64,000 bases of DNA from Nocardioides sp. PD653-B2 (GTDB lineage Bacteria; Actinomycetota; Actinomycetes; Propionibacteriales; Nocardioidaceae). Made by a program: the position numbers and the translations under genes. Below the pieces are notes generated by a model. It saw only the letters and a program-made list of their open reading frames with translations. It did no database searches and was not told the DNA's origin. The DNA is taken from assembly GCF_002117935.1 (NCBI RefSeq), contig NZ_BDJE01000040.1:1-64000 (forward strand). The letters are read 5' to 3'. Below are positions 1-8,036 of the stretch, piece after piece. Position 1 is the first letter of the stretch. Every line of letters starts with the position of its first letter.

Positions 1-9
1 CTGGCGCCT

Positions 10-109
10 GTCTCGAAACCCCGGGGACCCAGGCAGGCGCGGGGGCTGCGGGGGTTTCGAGACGGTTGCTGCGCAACCTCCTCAACCACCGATACTCTCT
101 CGAAACCCC
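10..109. repeat. Inverted and direct repeats upstream of 13E12-type gene
   Basis: A 13-bp arm GTCTCGAAACCCC (10-22) recurs as its perfect reverse complement at 51-63, and 12 bp of it recur directly at 98-109. Between the last two copies lies a small palindrome, GGTTGC-TGC-GCAACC (64-78), followed by CCTCCTCAACCACCG. Sequence of the style 'GTTTCGAGAC...CCTC(A/G)ACCACCG' is, from general knowledge, a frequent dispersed repeat in Nocardioides-like genomes and often sits beside DUF222 HNH genes. The symmetry is seen directly; the link with gene dispersal is inference. Confidence 0.6.
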
Positions 110-204
110 TGTGGACAAAGGCGAAACACTGTTACCAGACCGTTACCCCCAACCCCTGTTGTCCACAGGATTTCAGGGCCTGATTGTCGGTGGTCCCTGG
201 TTGA

Positions 205-1464
205 GTGATGGGTATGGCGACCAGCACGCACACCGCACCACGACACCCGGTGTCGCGGGCTGCCGTGCGGCTGAGTGCCCTCATCGACGAGGTGACCCAG
301 ACACCGATGTGGTCGATGGACCCGGACGAGGCCGCCGCGACCCTGATCGCCTACACCGAGCTCGAAGCCCGAGTCACCGAGCTGAAGCTCCGCGTCGCCG
401 CCCACGCCGACGAAGCCCAGGTCGGCGAGGCCTCCGGTGCGACCTCGACGGCCGTGTGGTGGGCGCACGCCACCCACCAGACCCGGCGTGAGGCGATCCG
501 GCAGATGGGTCTCGCCGCCGCGCTCTCTGCCGGTCACGAACCCGTGCGGGTGGCGCTGGCCGCCGGTGATCTGGTCCTCGAGCAGGCCCAGGTCATCGTC
601 CACGCGGTCGAGCAGCTCCCCGCCGACCTCGACACCGCTTTGGTCGAACAGGCCGAACGGCACCTGGTCGCCGAAGCACGCCACCACGACGCGAAGACGC
701 TGCGCATCCTCGGGCGGCGGCTCTTCGAGGTCATCGCCCCCGACCAGGCCGACGAACGCGAAGCGAAACTGCTGGAACGCGAAGAACGCGCGGCCCAGGA
801 GTCGCTCCGGTTCACGATGGCCGAGGACGGCCACGGCCGCGTGCACGGCCGGTTCACCCTCGACGCCCTCACCGGCGCCATGCTCAAGAAAGCACTCCTC
901 GCGATCGCCGCACCCAAACACCAAGCCACCCAAGGCCCCCTCGGTGAGCGACGACCGGGACCCGAACGCATGGGCCGGGCGTTCGCCGAGCTCATCCAGC
1001 GCTACCCCGTCGACCAGCTCCCGAACACGGGCGGCCTCAACGCCACCGTGGTCGTGACCATGACCCTCGAGACCCTGGAGGGCCGCCTGCAGGCCGCCCA
1101 CCTGGACACCGGCGAACACCTCTCCCCCGGACTCGCCCGACGCCTCGCCTGCGAAGCCGGCATCATCCCCGCCGTCCTCGGCGGACCCTCCGAGGTGTTG
1201 GACGTCGGCCGCAAAACCCGCTTCCACACCACCCCCATGCGCATCGCCATGGCCCTCCGAGACCAGGGCTGCACCACCACCGGCTGCGACTGGCCACCCG
1301 GCCTGTGCCACGCCCACCACGACCACCCCTGGTCGAAGGGCGGAGGCACGAGCGCGAAAACCGGGCGACTGCTCTGCCCCAAGCACCACACCAGGGCACA
1401 CGACCCCAGTTACACCATGACCAAGCTCCCCGGCGGCAAGGTCGCCTTCACCCGGCGCCAATAG
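205..1464 (+). CDS. DUF222 / 13E12-family HNH endonuclease-like protein
   Basis: This protein of about 419 residues has the layout of the actinobacterial 13E12 (REP13E12) family: a long helical DUF222 domain over roughly residues 15-300, then a C-terminal HNH nuclease module at about 350-400. The module shows CTTTGCDWPPGLCHAHHDH with paired cysteines and histidines, then LLCPKHH, as expected of a zinc-stabilised HNH fold. These proteins are multicopy in Nocardioides and mycobacteria, and their biological role is unsettled (homing or mobile-repeat nuclease is the usual guess). Starts at GTG 205, ATG 208 or ATG 214 are possible; none has a clear ribosome binding site. It is flanked by repeats at 10-109 and a strong hairpin at 1592-1638. 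Family assignment is firm; nuclease activity is inferred. Confidence 0.88.
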   Translation: MMGMATSTHTAPRHPVSRAAVRLSALIDEVTQTPMWSMDPDEAAATLIAYTELEARVTELKLRVAAHADEAQVGEASGATSTAVWWAHATHQTRREAIRQMGLAAALSAGHEPVRVALAAGDLVLEQAQVIVHAVEQLPADLDTALVEQAERHLVAEARHHDAKTLRILGRRLFEVIAPDQADEREAKLLEREERAAQESLRFTMAEDGHGRVHGRFTLDALTGAMLKKALLAIAAPKHQATQGPLGERRPGPERMGRAFAELIQRYPVDQLPNTGGLNATVVVTMTLETLEGRLQAAHLDTGEHLSPGLARRLACEAGIIPAVLGGPSEVLDVGRKTRFHTTPMRIAMALRDQGCTTTGCDWPPGLCHAHHDHPWSKGGGTSAKTGRLLCPKHHTRAHDPSYTMTKLPGGKVAFTRRQ

Positions 1465-1591
1465 GCCGACCGCCCCAACCCCCGCACCCACACACGAACC
1501 GGGTCCCACCTGGCCCCGTTGTCAGCCTGTCGGCCGCAACCCGAAGCGACCCGCAGCCCGCGCCAGGAGGGCGGCTGCCGACAAATCACCA

Positions 1592-1638
1592 AGAGGGATG
1601 CTCAGCCAAGCACTTCCTCCTTGGCTGAGCATCCCTCT
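1592..1638. terminator. Bidirectional hairpin terminator between convergent genes
   Basis: A perfect 19-bp stem (1592-1610 with 1620-1638) closes a 9-nt loop. It lies between the 3' end of the HNH gene and the 3' end of the convergent secreted-protein gene, so it can serve both. There is no long U-tract, which is usual for G+C-rich actinobacterial terminators. Confidence 0.75.
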
Positions 1639-1643
1639 CACCA

Positions 1644-2021
1644 TCACCGCCGATAGCAACGCCAGGACATCGTGTTCCAGGGATACGCCTCGGCAATTGG
1701 GTAACCGCGGGCTCGACAGTAGGCGCCGAAGTTTGGCGACCCCGCGATCGAGATGCCCCATGGGATCGACAGGTCGTAGCAGTACCAGCTTGCCGGGTTC
1801 CAGTACCACCAGAACGAGCCGCCGAAGTGGCCTTGGCTGCGACATACCGTGACACCGGAGACGGGTAGGTAAGACGCTCGTGCAGCGTGCATGGTCGAAC
1901 CGCTTCCCGGCGACGTGTCGGCGGCGGCTTGCGAGGGCGTGGGCGAGGCGACAACCACGCTCGCCAAGGCGATCAGCGTGACGATCGCTGATCGCCAGGT
2001 CGTCTTCATCGTGCTCAACAT
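1644..2021 (-). CDS. Small secreted Trp/Cys-rich protein
   Basis: The 125-residue product starts with a clear Sec signal peptide: a basic N-terminus (MLSTMKTTWR), a hydrophobic core (SAIVTLIALASVVVA) and an Ala-type cleavage region near PSQAAA. The mature part, of about 90 residues, is rich in Trp and Tyr and has four cysteines (VCRSQG, YCYDL, AYCRARG, WRCYRR), enough for two disulfides. I do not recognise the family. The start at 2021 is supported by GGGAGG six bases upstream. It is divergent from the sigma-factor gene with only about 90 bp between them, so the two may share control. Its DNA is less G+C-rich than the housekeeping genes, which hints at acquisition. Confidence 0.72.
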   Translation of the reverse strand: MLSTMKTTWRSAIVTLIALASVVVASPTPSQAAADTSPGSGSTMHAARASYLPVSGVTVCRSQGHFGGSFWWYWNPASWYCYDLSIPWGISIAGSPNFGAYCRARGYPIAEAYPWNTMSWRCYRR

Positions 2022-2111
2022 TTCTACCTCCCAGGTTGTCGGGCGTGTGTGCCCTTCAACCTCTAAAGTCCGCAGAGGCAGGCGATTTCCGGATCACCGA
2101 AGAAAATCTCG

Positions 2112-2651
2112 ATGGGAGGTGGCTCAGGGTTGGTCGAACTACCCACCGACGACGAGATCGACCGGTTCGCAGACTTCCTCATCGACCGTCTGCCACGAGC
2201 TACCCGCGTGGCACAACGAGTGACCGGTTCGTTTGATCTGGCTGAGGACGCTGTGGCGATGGCGATCGACCACCTCATCAAGAGGTACGCGCGCGGTGGT
2301 CGCTTCCCGTCGCTGCCCAGCGAGCTGGAGGCGTACGTCATGACGACGGTCCGGAATGCGGCCCTCCGGATGCTGAAGACAGAGCGTGCACGCGTACTCG
2401 CCGAGTCCCAAGCAACCATCGACGCACTACGAACCAATGCCGGCGTATCGTCAGAGGTTCGGAGACTCCTCAATCACATCCCCGACCTTCCGGTGAACGA
2501 ATACCTGCCAGTCTTGATGGTTGACCTGTGGGGTTTCACTCTGAAAGAGACCGCCGAGGCTCTGGGCTGCGGCATCTCGACCGTGGCCGATCGAAAGGCG
2601 AGGGCTCACCGCCGCCTCCGAGACTGGATGATGGGAGTGCCGGTCCGATGA
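2112..2651 (+). CDS. ECF-like RNA polymerase sigma factor
   Basis: The protein (up to 179 residues) has a sigma region 2-like helical half (about 15-95, with ...FDLAEDAVAMAIDHLI... and a LEAYVMTTVRNAALRML segment) and a sigma region 4-like helix-turn-helix near the end (GFTLKETAEALGCGISTVADRKARAHRRL). It would direct RNA polymerase to a dedicated promoter set. The ATG at 2112 is itself inside a Shine-Dalgarno-like GGGAGG (2114-2119), so the true start may be TTG 2130 (173 residues). The stop overlaps the next start as ATGA, so the two genes are translationally coupled. No anti-sigma factor with a membrane segment is visible beside it. Codon use is less G+C-biased than in the flanks. Confidence 0.75.
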   Translation: MGGGSGLVELPTDDEIDRFADFLIDRLPRATRVAQRVTGSFDLAEDAVAMAIDHLIKRYARGGRFPSLPSELEAYVMTTVRNAALRMLKTERARVLAESQATIDALRTNAGVSSEVRRLLNHIPDLPVNEYLPVLMVDLWGFTLKETAEALGCGISTVADRKARAHRRLRDWMMGVPVR

Positions 2652-3088
2652 CAGGCCCCGATGCCGATATCTTCGCCATGTTCGAGGAGATCAGGTCGCT
2701 GCTTCGCGCGAACGAGCAGCGCCACAGCGACGAGCGCCCGCCCACAGGCAACCTGGTCGAGGCGGTGCACAACGCCGGCGTCCGCGCGAAGCGGGATCGT
2801 CAACGTCGTATCAAGATCGCCCAGCAACTCGACTTGGAACCCGAGGACATCGCCGCCTTTCAAACTCTTGCGGACTCAAACAGGTCGATCAATGTCGCTG
2901 CGGACAGGTTGGGGCTGACACCACGCGAGGTTTCGGACATCGCACAAAGGGTGCAGTTCGCGCTGCTCCGAGACGCCGCGGGCCGCAGCCAGTGGACGGA
3001 CATGCTCGGGTTCGAAGACATGTTGGGGATCGATCCGAGAAGGAAGAACGAAAGCCGGTCTGACACCGCCGAGACAGACTTCGAATAG
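2648..3088 (+). CDS. Uncharacterised partner of the sigma factor
   Basis: This 146-residue soluble protein has no signal peptide or membrane segment. The middle (about 60-115: LEPEDIAAFQTLADSNRSI, then NVAADRLGLTPREVSDIAQR) reads like a helix-turn-helix, in which a new helix starts at LTPREVSD. The N-terminus is helical and charged and the C-terminus is polar. It overlaps the sigma gene by four bases, so the proteins are probably made together. It could be a sigma regulator or a DNA-binding co-factor; the sequence does not decide. I do not recognise the family. Confidence 0.6.
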   Translation: MTGPDADIFAMFEEIRSLLRANEQRHSDERPPTGNLVEAVHNAGVRAKRDRQRRIKIAQQLDLEPEDIAAFQTLADSNRSINVAADRLGLTPREVSDIAQRVQFALLRDAAGRSQWTDMLGFEDMLGIDPRRKNESRSDTAETDFE

Positions 3089-3127
3089 CCGCAGACACCA
3101 CGAGGCACGGTCCGACGGCCGTCAGGA

Positions 3128-4111
3128 CTACTCGTCGAGTCCCAGCTGCTCGACGACCCACGTCCAGAGGTGCTGGCGCTCGGCCTCGCCGGTGCGGGTC
3201 TTCTTGAGGATCTGCGTCGGTCGCGGGTGCCGGTCGTGCCAGAGGCGGCCACCGGTGGGAGCGGGCTGCGTCGCGGCGAGCCACACGGTGGTGTCCGCAC
3301 CACCCGCCGCGTCGCGCAGCAGCGGGCCCATCACCTTGTCGAAGGTGGGCAGCGACTCGGTCACGCCCGGGGTGTCCGCCCAGCCGGGGTGGGTGGCGTG
3401 CACGTCGACGCCCTCGAACGCCCACTGGCGCTGGAGGATCGGCAGCAGCTCGACCTGCGCGCGCTTGCTGCGGGCGTACGACGTGGCGGGCTTGTACTCG
3501 CCCTTCAGGTACTCCGGGTCGTCGTCGCGGAGCCGCTGGGTGTACATCCCGCCCGAGGTCACGAAGATGACCCGTCCGCCGCGCAGCTGCGGCTTGAGCA
3601 GCTCGGTCATCAGCACCGGGCCGAGCACGTGCAGCGCCATCGCCATCTCGTGGCCCTGCGGCGACTCGGTGCGCTCGGGTGGCATCGCCCCGGCGTTGTG
3701 GACCAGGACGTCGAGGGAGCGGTCACCCAGCTCGGCGGCGAGCTCGGCCGCGAAGCGGCGTACGTCGTCGAGGTCGGCCACGTCGCAGCGGCGCACCTCC
3801 AGCGTCGCCAGCGGCCGGGTGGCGGCGATCTCGCGGAGCACCCGCGCGCCCTTGTCGGTGTCCCGGACGGCGAGGATCACCGTCCCGCCCAGGTCGGCCA
3901 GGCCCTCGGCGGTCGCGCGCCCGAGCCCGGAGGTCGCCCCCGTGACCACGGAGACCTTGCCGGCCATCGACCCGGGCCTCGGGTCGTCGGGCCAGGTGCG
4001 CAGCCGCCGGCGTACGGCCGGCCCGATCACGGTGTAACCGGGCACGACGGTCCGGTCCAGGAGGGTGTCGATGCCGGAGGCCACCCGGGTCGAGATCGGA
4101 AGCTGACGCAT
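3128..4111 (-). CDS. Short-chain dehydrogenase/reductase (SDR)
   Basis: The 327-residue protein carries the classical SDR signature: TGATSGLGRATA (cofactor-binding TGxxxGxG), the NAG motif in VHNAGAMPP, a catalytic Ser in FVTSGGM and the YxxxK pair in SYARSKRAQ. Length and layout resemble the retinol-dehydrogenase-like or protochlorophyllide-reductase-like SDRs common in actinobacteria. The substrate cannot be told; NADP or NAD is the redox partner. The start at ATG 4111 (MRQLPIST) is preferred over 4144, which would run into the divergent gene starting at 4135. The gene is convergent with the sigma-factor pair on its other side. Confidence 0.85.
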   Translation of the reverse strand: MRQLPISTRVASGIDTLLDRTVVPGYTVIGPAVRRRLRTWPDDPRPGSMAGKVSVVTGATSGLGRATAEGLADLGGTVILAVRDTDKGARVLREIAATRPLATLEVRRCDVADLDDVRRFAAELAAELGDRSLDVLVHNAGAMPPERTESPQGHEMAMALHVLGPVLMTELLKPQLRGGRVIFVTSGGMYTQRLRDDDPEYLKGEYKPATSYARSKRAQVELLPILQRQWAFEGVDVHATHPGWADTPGVTESLPTFDKVMGPLLRDAAGGADTTVWLAATQPAPTGGRLWHDRHPRPTQILKKTRTGEAERQHLWTWVVEQLGLDE

Positions 4112-4134
4112 GCCTCGAACGTAGCCGTCGGCAC

Positions 4135-4572
4135 GTGAAAGCATGCGTCGTGACCTCGTGGCGACCGGTGTGGGACGCGTTCCCCCAAGAACTGCTGGAC
4201 TTCTGGACCGAGCGGCACCTGTGCACGCTCACGACCCTGCGCGCCGACGGGCGGCCGCACGTCGTCCCGGTCGGGGTCGCGCTCGACCCCGAGGAGCGCT
4301 GCGCGTGGGTGATCACGTTCGACTCCTCCCAGAAGGTCCGCAACCTCGCGCACTCCGGGATGCTCGCCGCCTGCCAGGTCGACGGGCGCCGCTGGTCGAC
4401 GATCGAGGGCACCGGCGCGGTGCTCACCGACGAGACGTCCGTACGGCGAGCCGAGGAGCGTTACGCCAGCCGCTACCGGACGCCCCAGCCCAACCCGCGC
4501 CGCGTCGCGGTCCGGATCGAGGTCGAGCGGTTCCTCGTCTCGGCCGCCTTCGCGCCGTCGACCGCCGGATGA
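4135..4572 (+). CDS. PPOX-class FMN/F420-binding protein
   Basis: The 145-residue protein has the split-barrel pattern of pyridoxamine-phosphate-oxidase-like proteins: the opening ...LLDFWTERHLCTLTTLRADGRPHVVPVGV..., then a strand giving WVITFDSSQKVRNL and a later IEGTGAVL strand. Many actinobacterial members use F420 or FMN to reduce small molecules. The cofactor residues are not diagnostic here, so the reaction is unknown. It begins with GTG 4135, 23 bp from the divergent SDR start. The DUF3263 gene follows after 13 bp. Confidence 0.78.
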   Translation: MKACVVTSWRPVWDAFPQELLDFWTERHLCTLTTLRADGRPHVVPVGVALDPEERCAWVITFDSSQKVRNLAHSGMLAACQVDGRRWSTIEGTGAVLTDETSVRRAEERYASRYRTPQPNPRRVAVRIEVERFLVSAAFAPSTAG

Positions 4573-4585
4573 CAGGCTTGTCCCC

Positions 4586-4852
4586 ATGCACGCGGACAAG
4601 CCCGAGCTCGACGACCTCGACCGCGAGATCCTCGAGTTCGAGCGTGACTGGGTGGAGCACGCCGGGGCCAAGGAGACCGCGCTCCGCGAGAGGTTCGACC
4701 TCACGTCGGCCCGCTACCACCAGCTGCTGAACACGATCATCGACCTGCCCGCCGCCGAGGCACACGCGCCGCGGCTGGTGCGCCGCCTGCGCCGGCGCCG
4801 CGCCGCTCGTCAGGAGCAGCGCAGCGCCCGACGCCACGGCGGGCCGGCCTGA
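4586..4852 (+). CDS. DUF3263 family protein
   Basis: The 88-residue protein matches the small actinobacterial DUF3263 family. Its core LDDLDREILEFERDWVEHAG, then RERFDLTSARYHQLLNTIID, has the look of a helix-turn-helix DNA-binding unit, followed by an Arg-rich tail (RRLRRRRAARQE). Function is not established in the family; a DNA-binding role is inferred from the helix pattern and basic C-terminus. It is close behind the PPOX gene and may be co-transcribed. Confidence 0.8.
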   Translation: MHADKPELDDLDREILEFERDWVEHAGAKETALRERFDLTSARYHQLLNTIIDLPAAEAHAPRLVRRLRRRRAARQEQRSARRHGGPA

Positions 4853-4901
4853 CCCGGGCCCCTGCCGGGTTGGGGAGGACGGTCGCCGGGCACAGGCGGG
4901 T

Positions 4902-5666
4902 ATGCACAGCCTGCTGCGGCGCCGTCCCGAACCGACCACCGACTACACCTCCAGCCACCTCGGGCGGGGCGAGGACTACGACGAGGGGTTCGCGACCGCA
5001 CCGCTGCGGGCGATGATGTGGGAGATGGAGCAGGCGGTGCTGCACGACCTGCTCGCCCCGATCGAGGCCGCCACGGTGCTGGACCTCGCCTGCGGGACCG
5101 GCCGGATCACCGACCGGCTCGTGCACGAGCTGCCGGGCGCCCAGGTGACCGGCGTCGACGTCGCGGCGTCGATGCTGGAGGTGGCGCGCCGGCGGGTGCC
5201 GGGAGCCACCTTCGTCGAGCTCGACGGGCGCGAGCTCACCTCGGTCGTGCCCGCCGGGTCGGTCGACCTGGCGACGGCGTTCCGGTTCTTCCCGAACGCC
5301 GACCCCGCGCTGCGCCGCAGCTCGGTCGCGGCGCTCGACGCGGTGCTGCGACCGGGCGGCCACCTCCTGCTCAACAACCACCGCAACTTCTGGTCGTCGT
5401 CCTACGTGGTGCGGCGCGCCCGCTCCGGACGGGACGCCCCGGGTGCCACCAACCGCAGCATCGTCGGACCCTTCCTCGACCGCGGCTTCAGCGTCGTGGG
5501 CCGGCGCTCGCTGGGCGTGCTCCCCCAATCGGACGAGCGCTGCTACGTGTGCCCGCTGCCGACCGCGGTCCGCCTCGAACGCGCGAACCTGCGCTCCGTC
5601 GCCGCCCGGCACACCGCGGGCACCAACACCGTCTGGCTGCTCCGGAAGCGGTCAACCGCGGGTTGA
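4902..5666 (+). CDS. Class I SAM-dependent methyltransferase
   Basis: The 254-residue protein has the SAM-binding motif I VLDLACGTGRIT (about residue 60), the acidic motif GVDVAASML and a motif IV region VDLATAFRFFPNAD. This is the Methyltransf_11/25-type Rossmann fold, in which many quinone or small-molecule O/C-methyltransferases fall. The substrate is unknown. It lies 18 bp before prfC on the same strand, so they may share a transcript, but no functional link is obvious. Confidence 0.85.
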   Translation: MHSLLRRRPEPTTDYTSSHLGRGEDYDEGFATAPLRAMMWEMEQAVLHDLLAPIEAATVLDLACGTGRITDRLVHELPGAQVTGVDVAASMLEVARRRVPGATFVELDGRELTSVVPAGSVDLATAFRFFPNADPALRRSSVAALDAVLRPGGHLLLNNHRNFWSSSYVVRRARSGRDAPGATNRSIVGPFLDRGFSVVGRRSLGVLPQSDERCYVCPLPTAVRLERANLRSVAARHTAGTNTVWLLRKRSTAG

Positions 5667-5683
5667 GCCGGTAAGTTCTCCGG

Positions 5684-7249
5684 GTGTCCGACACCCGCCC
5701 TCGCCGTACCTTCGCGGTGATCAGCCACCCCGACGCCGGCAAGTCCACGCTCACCGAGGCCCTCGCCCTGCACGCACGGGTGATCACCGAGGCCGGTGCC
5801 GTGCACGGCAAGGGCGGGCGCCGCGCCACCGTGTCCGACTGGATGGACATGGAGAAGGCCCGCGGCATCTCGATCACCTCGGCCGCGCTGCAGTTCGTCT
5901 ACCGCGACCACGTCGTCAACCTGGTCGACACCCCGGGCCACAGCGACTTCTCCGAGGACACCTACCGGGTGCTCTCCGCGGTCGACTCGGCCGTGATGCT
6001 GGTCGACGCGGGCAAGGGGCTCGAGCCGCAGACGCTCAAGCTCTTCAAGGTCTGCGCGCTGCGCGGCATCCCGGTGATCACCGTCATCAACAAGTGGGAC
6101 CGGCCGGGCCTGTCGGCGCTGGAGCTGATGGACCTGATCGAGCAGCAGATCAAGCTGCGCCCGACGCCGCTGACCTGGCCGGTCGGCGAGGCGGGTGACT
6201 TCCGGGGCGTTCTGGACCGCCGTACGGGCGAGTTCGTGAAGTACACCCGCACCGCCGGTGGGGCCACCCGCGCCCCGGAGAAGCGGATGCCCGCGGCCGA
6301 GGTCGGTCCCGACGACGCGTCGGTGTGGGAGGCCGCGGTCGAGGAGCACGAGCTCTTGTCGGCCGACGACGCCGACCACGACCAGAAGCGGTTCCTGGCC
6401 GGCGAGACCACGCCGGTGATGTTCGCCTCCGCCCTCCAGAACTTCGGCGTCGCGCAGCTCCTCGACCTCCTCCTCGACCTCGCCCCCGCGCCGCACGCGA
6501 CGCCCGGCGTCGACGGCTCCGTCCGCCAGGTCGAGGACGAGTTCAGCGCGTTCGTCTTCAAGGTGCAGTCCGGCATGAACGCCGCCCACCGCGACCGGCT
6601 CGCCTACGCCCGCGTCGTGTCGGGGACCTTCGAGCGCGGCATGATCGTGACCCACGCCGCCAGCGGCCGGCCGTTCGCGACGAAGTACGCCCAGGCCGTC
6701 TTCGGCCGTGAGCTCTCCTCGATCGAGGAGGCGCACCCCGGCGACATCATCGGCCTCGTCAACGCCCAGGCGCTGCGGGTCGGCGACACGATGTACGTCG
6801 GCGACCCGATCGAGTACCCGCCCGTCCCGAGCTTCGCCCCCGAGCACTTCATGACGGCCACCGCGGCCGACATCGGTCGCTACAAGCAGTTCCGCAAGGG
6901 CATCGACCAGATCGACCAGGAGGGCGTCGTCCAGGTGCTGCGCTCCGACCTGCGCGGCGACCAGAGCCCGGTGCTCGCCGCGGTCGGCCCGATGCAGTTC
7001 GAGGTCGTGCAGGAGCGGATGACCAACGAGTTCAACTCACCGATCCGGCTGTCCCGGCTCGACTACCAGGTCGCGCGACGCACCGACGCCGACGGCGCCG
7101 TCGCCCTGTCCGGCATGCGCGGCGTCGAGGTGCTGCAGCGCTCCGACGGCACCCACCTGGCGCTCTTCGTCGACCAGTGGCGGGCCAACGTCACCGCTCG
7201 CGACAACCCGGAGATCATGCTCGAGGCGTTGCCCGCGGGTGGCGGCTGA
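5684..7249 (+). CDS. prfC: Peptide chain release factor 3 (RF3)
   Basis: This 521-residue translational GTPase recycles RF1/RF2 from the ribosome after termination. The G-domain motifs are clear: G1 HPDAGKSTLTE near residue 18, the switch region ISITSAALQF, G3 DTPGHSDF and G4 NKWDRPG. The KGGRRATVSDWMDMEKARGI stretch is typical of RF3 and separates it from EF-G. Length matches the family (about 525). It starts with GTG. Its last 35 bases overlap the 3' end of the convergent GyrI-like gene. Confidence 0.95.
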   Translation: MSDTRPRRTFAVISHPDAGKSTLTEALALHARVITEAGAVHGKGGRRATVSDWMDMEKARGISITSAALQFVYRDHVVNLVDTPGHSDFSEDTYRVLSAVDSAVMLVDAGKGLEPQTLKLFKVCALRGIPVITVINKWDRPGLSALELMDLIEQQIKLRPTPLTWPVGEAGDFRGVLDRRTGEFVKYTRTAGGATRAPEKRMPAAEVGPDDASVWEAAVEEHELLSADDADHDQKRFLAGETTPVMFASALQNFGVAQLLDLLLDLAPAPHATPGVDGSVRQVEDEFSAFVFKVQSGMNAAHRDRLAYARVVSGTFERGMIVTHAASGRPFATKYAQAVFGRELSSIEEAHPGDIIGLVNAQALRVGDTMYVGDPIEYPPVPSFAPEHFMTATAADIGRYKQFRKGIDQIDQEGVVQVLRSDLRGDQSPVLAAVGPMQFEVVQERMTNEFNSPIRLSRLDYQVARRTDADGAVALSGMRGVEVLQRSDGTHLALFVDQWRANVTARDNPEIMLEALPAGGG

Positions 7250-7871
7250 GCGACGGCGCGTAGGGCTGCCGGATGATCGTGCGCAGCTTCTCCGGCGCGG
7301 CCCGGCGCGGGTCTCCGAGGTAGATCTCGTGGTGCTTGTGCTCCTCCGGGTCGCCCAGGGCGAGGCCCTGGTCGCGGAGGAAGGCGTGCAGCCGCTCGAT
7401 GGTGGGCCCCTCGGCGGCGTACGGCCCCACGTGCAGCACCTGGGCGGCCGGCCCCTCCTCGAAGGTCACCAGCCGGAGCTTCGCGACCGCGGGGAGCGGC
7501 TTCTTGTCAGCCACCTCGGCCGCGAGTCGCTCCACGAGCTCGGCCGTGACGGCGGCCGGCTGGCGGATCATCATCGTCCAGTCCCACGCGGACTTGTCGC
7601 CGGTCAGGAACGTGCTCACGTCGTCGGCCCACCACAGGCCCTCGAGGGCCGAGACCTTGACGTCCTGGCCGGTCTCTTTCTTCACGGCGAACTTCGCGGC
7701 GTACGACACCGCGTAGAGCGCCTGGATCGCCTCGGCGTACGCCGGGCTGGTGTTCGGGTCTCCGTGCCCGTCGACGCACAGGAACGTCAGCGCGGGCACC
7801 TCCACCAACCGAGGCGTCGTCGTGGCGCGGTACAGCAACTCGACGGGATCACCCGTCATCGTGGTCGTCAT
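7215..7871 (-). CDS. GyrI-like small-molecule-binding domain protein
   Basis: The 218-residue protein matches the stand-alone GyrI-like (SOUL/BmrR effector-domain-like) family: an opening LVEVPALTFLCVDGHGDPN, a central ...GLWWADD...TWTMMIRQP-type core and a closing HHEIYLGDPRRAAPEKLRTIIRQP, which is highly characteristic of this subgroup. Such proteins bind, and some hydrolyse, small cyclic or cationic molecules; the ligand here is unknown. The start at ATG 7871 is chosen because GAGGAGG lies just upstream. The C-terminus overlaps prfC in antisense by 35 bp. Confidence 0.85.
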   Translation of the reverse strand: MTTTMTGDPVELLYRATTTPRLVEVPALTFLCVDGHGDPNTSPAYAEAIQALYAVSYAAKFAVKKETGQDVKVSALEGLWWADDVSTFLTGDKSAWDWTMMIRQPAAVTAELVERLAAEVADKKPLPAVAKLRLVTFEEGPAAQVLHVGPYAAEGPTIERLHAFLRDQGLALGDPEEHKHHEIYLGDPRRAAPEKLRTIIRQPYAPSLSRHPRATPRA

Positions 7872-8036
7872 CGGAGCCTCCTCACGATCCATGCTGCTCG
7901 CGCGGGAGGGCCGGCACCAGGGTCCTAGGGCCCGAGATCTGACAAGCCGGACGAGCTGACCAGCGCGCTACCGGACGGCTTGTCGCGTGAGGCTGGCCAG
8001 CAGGTGGCACGTCTCCAGCAGCAACCGCACGCCGAG

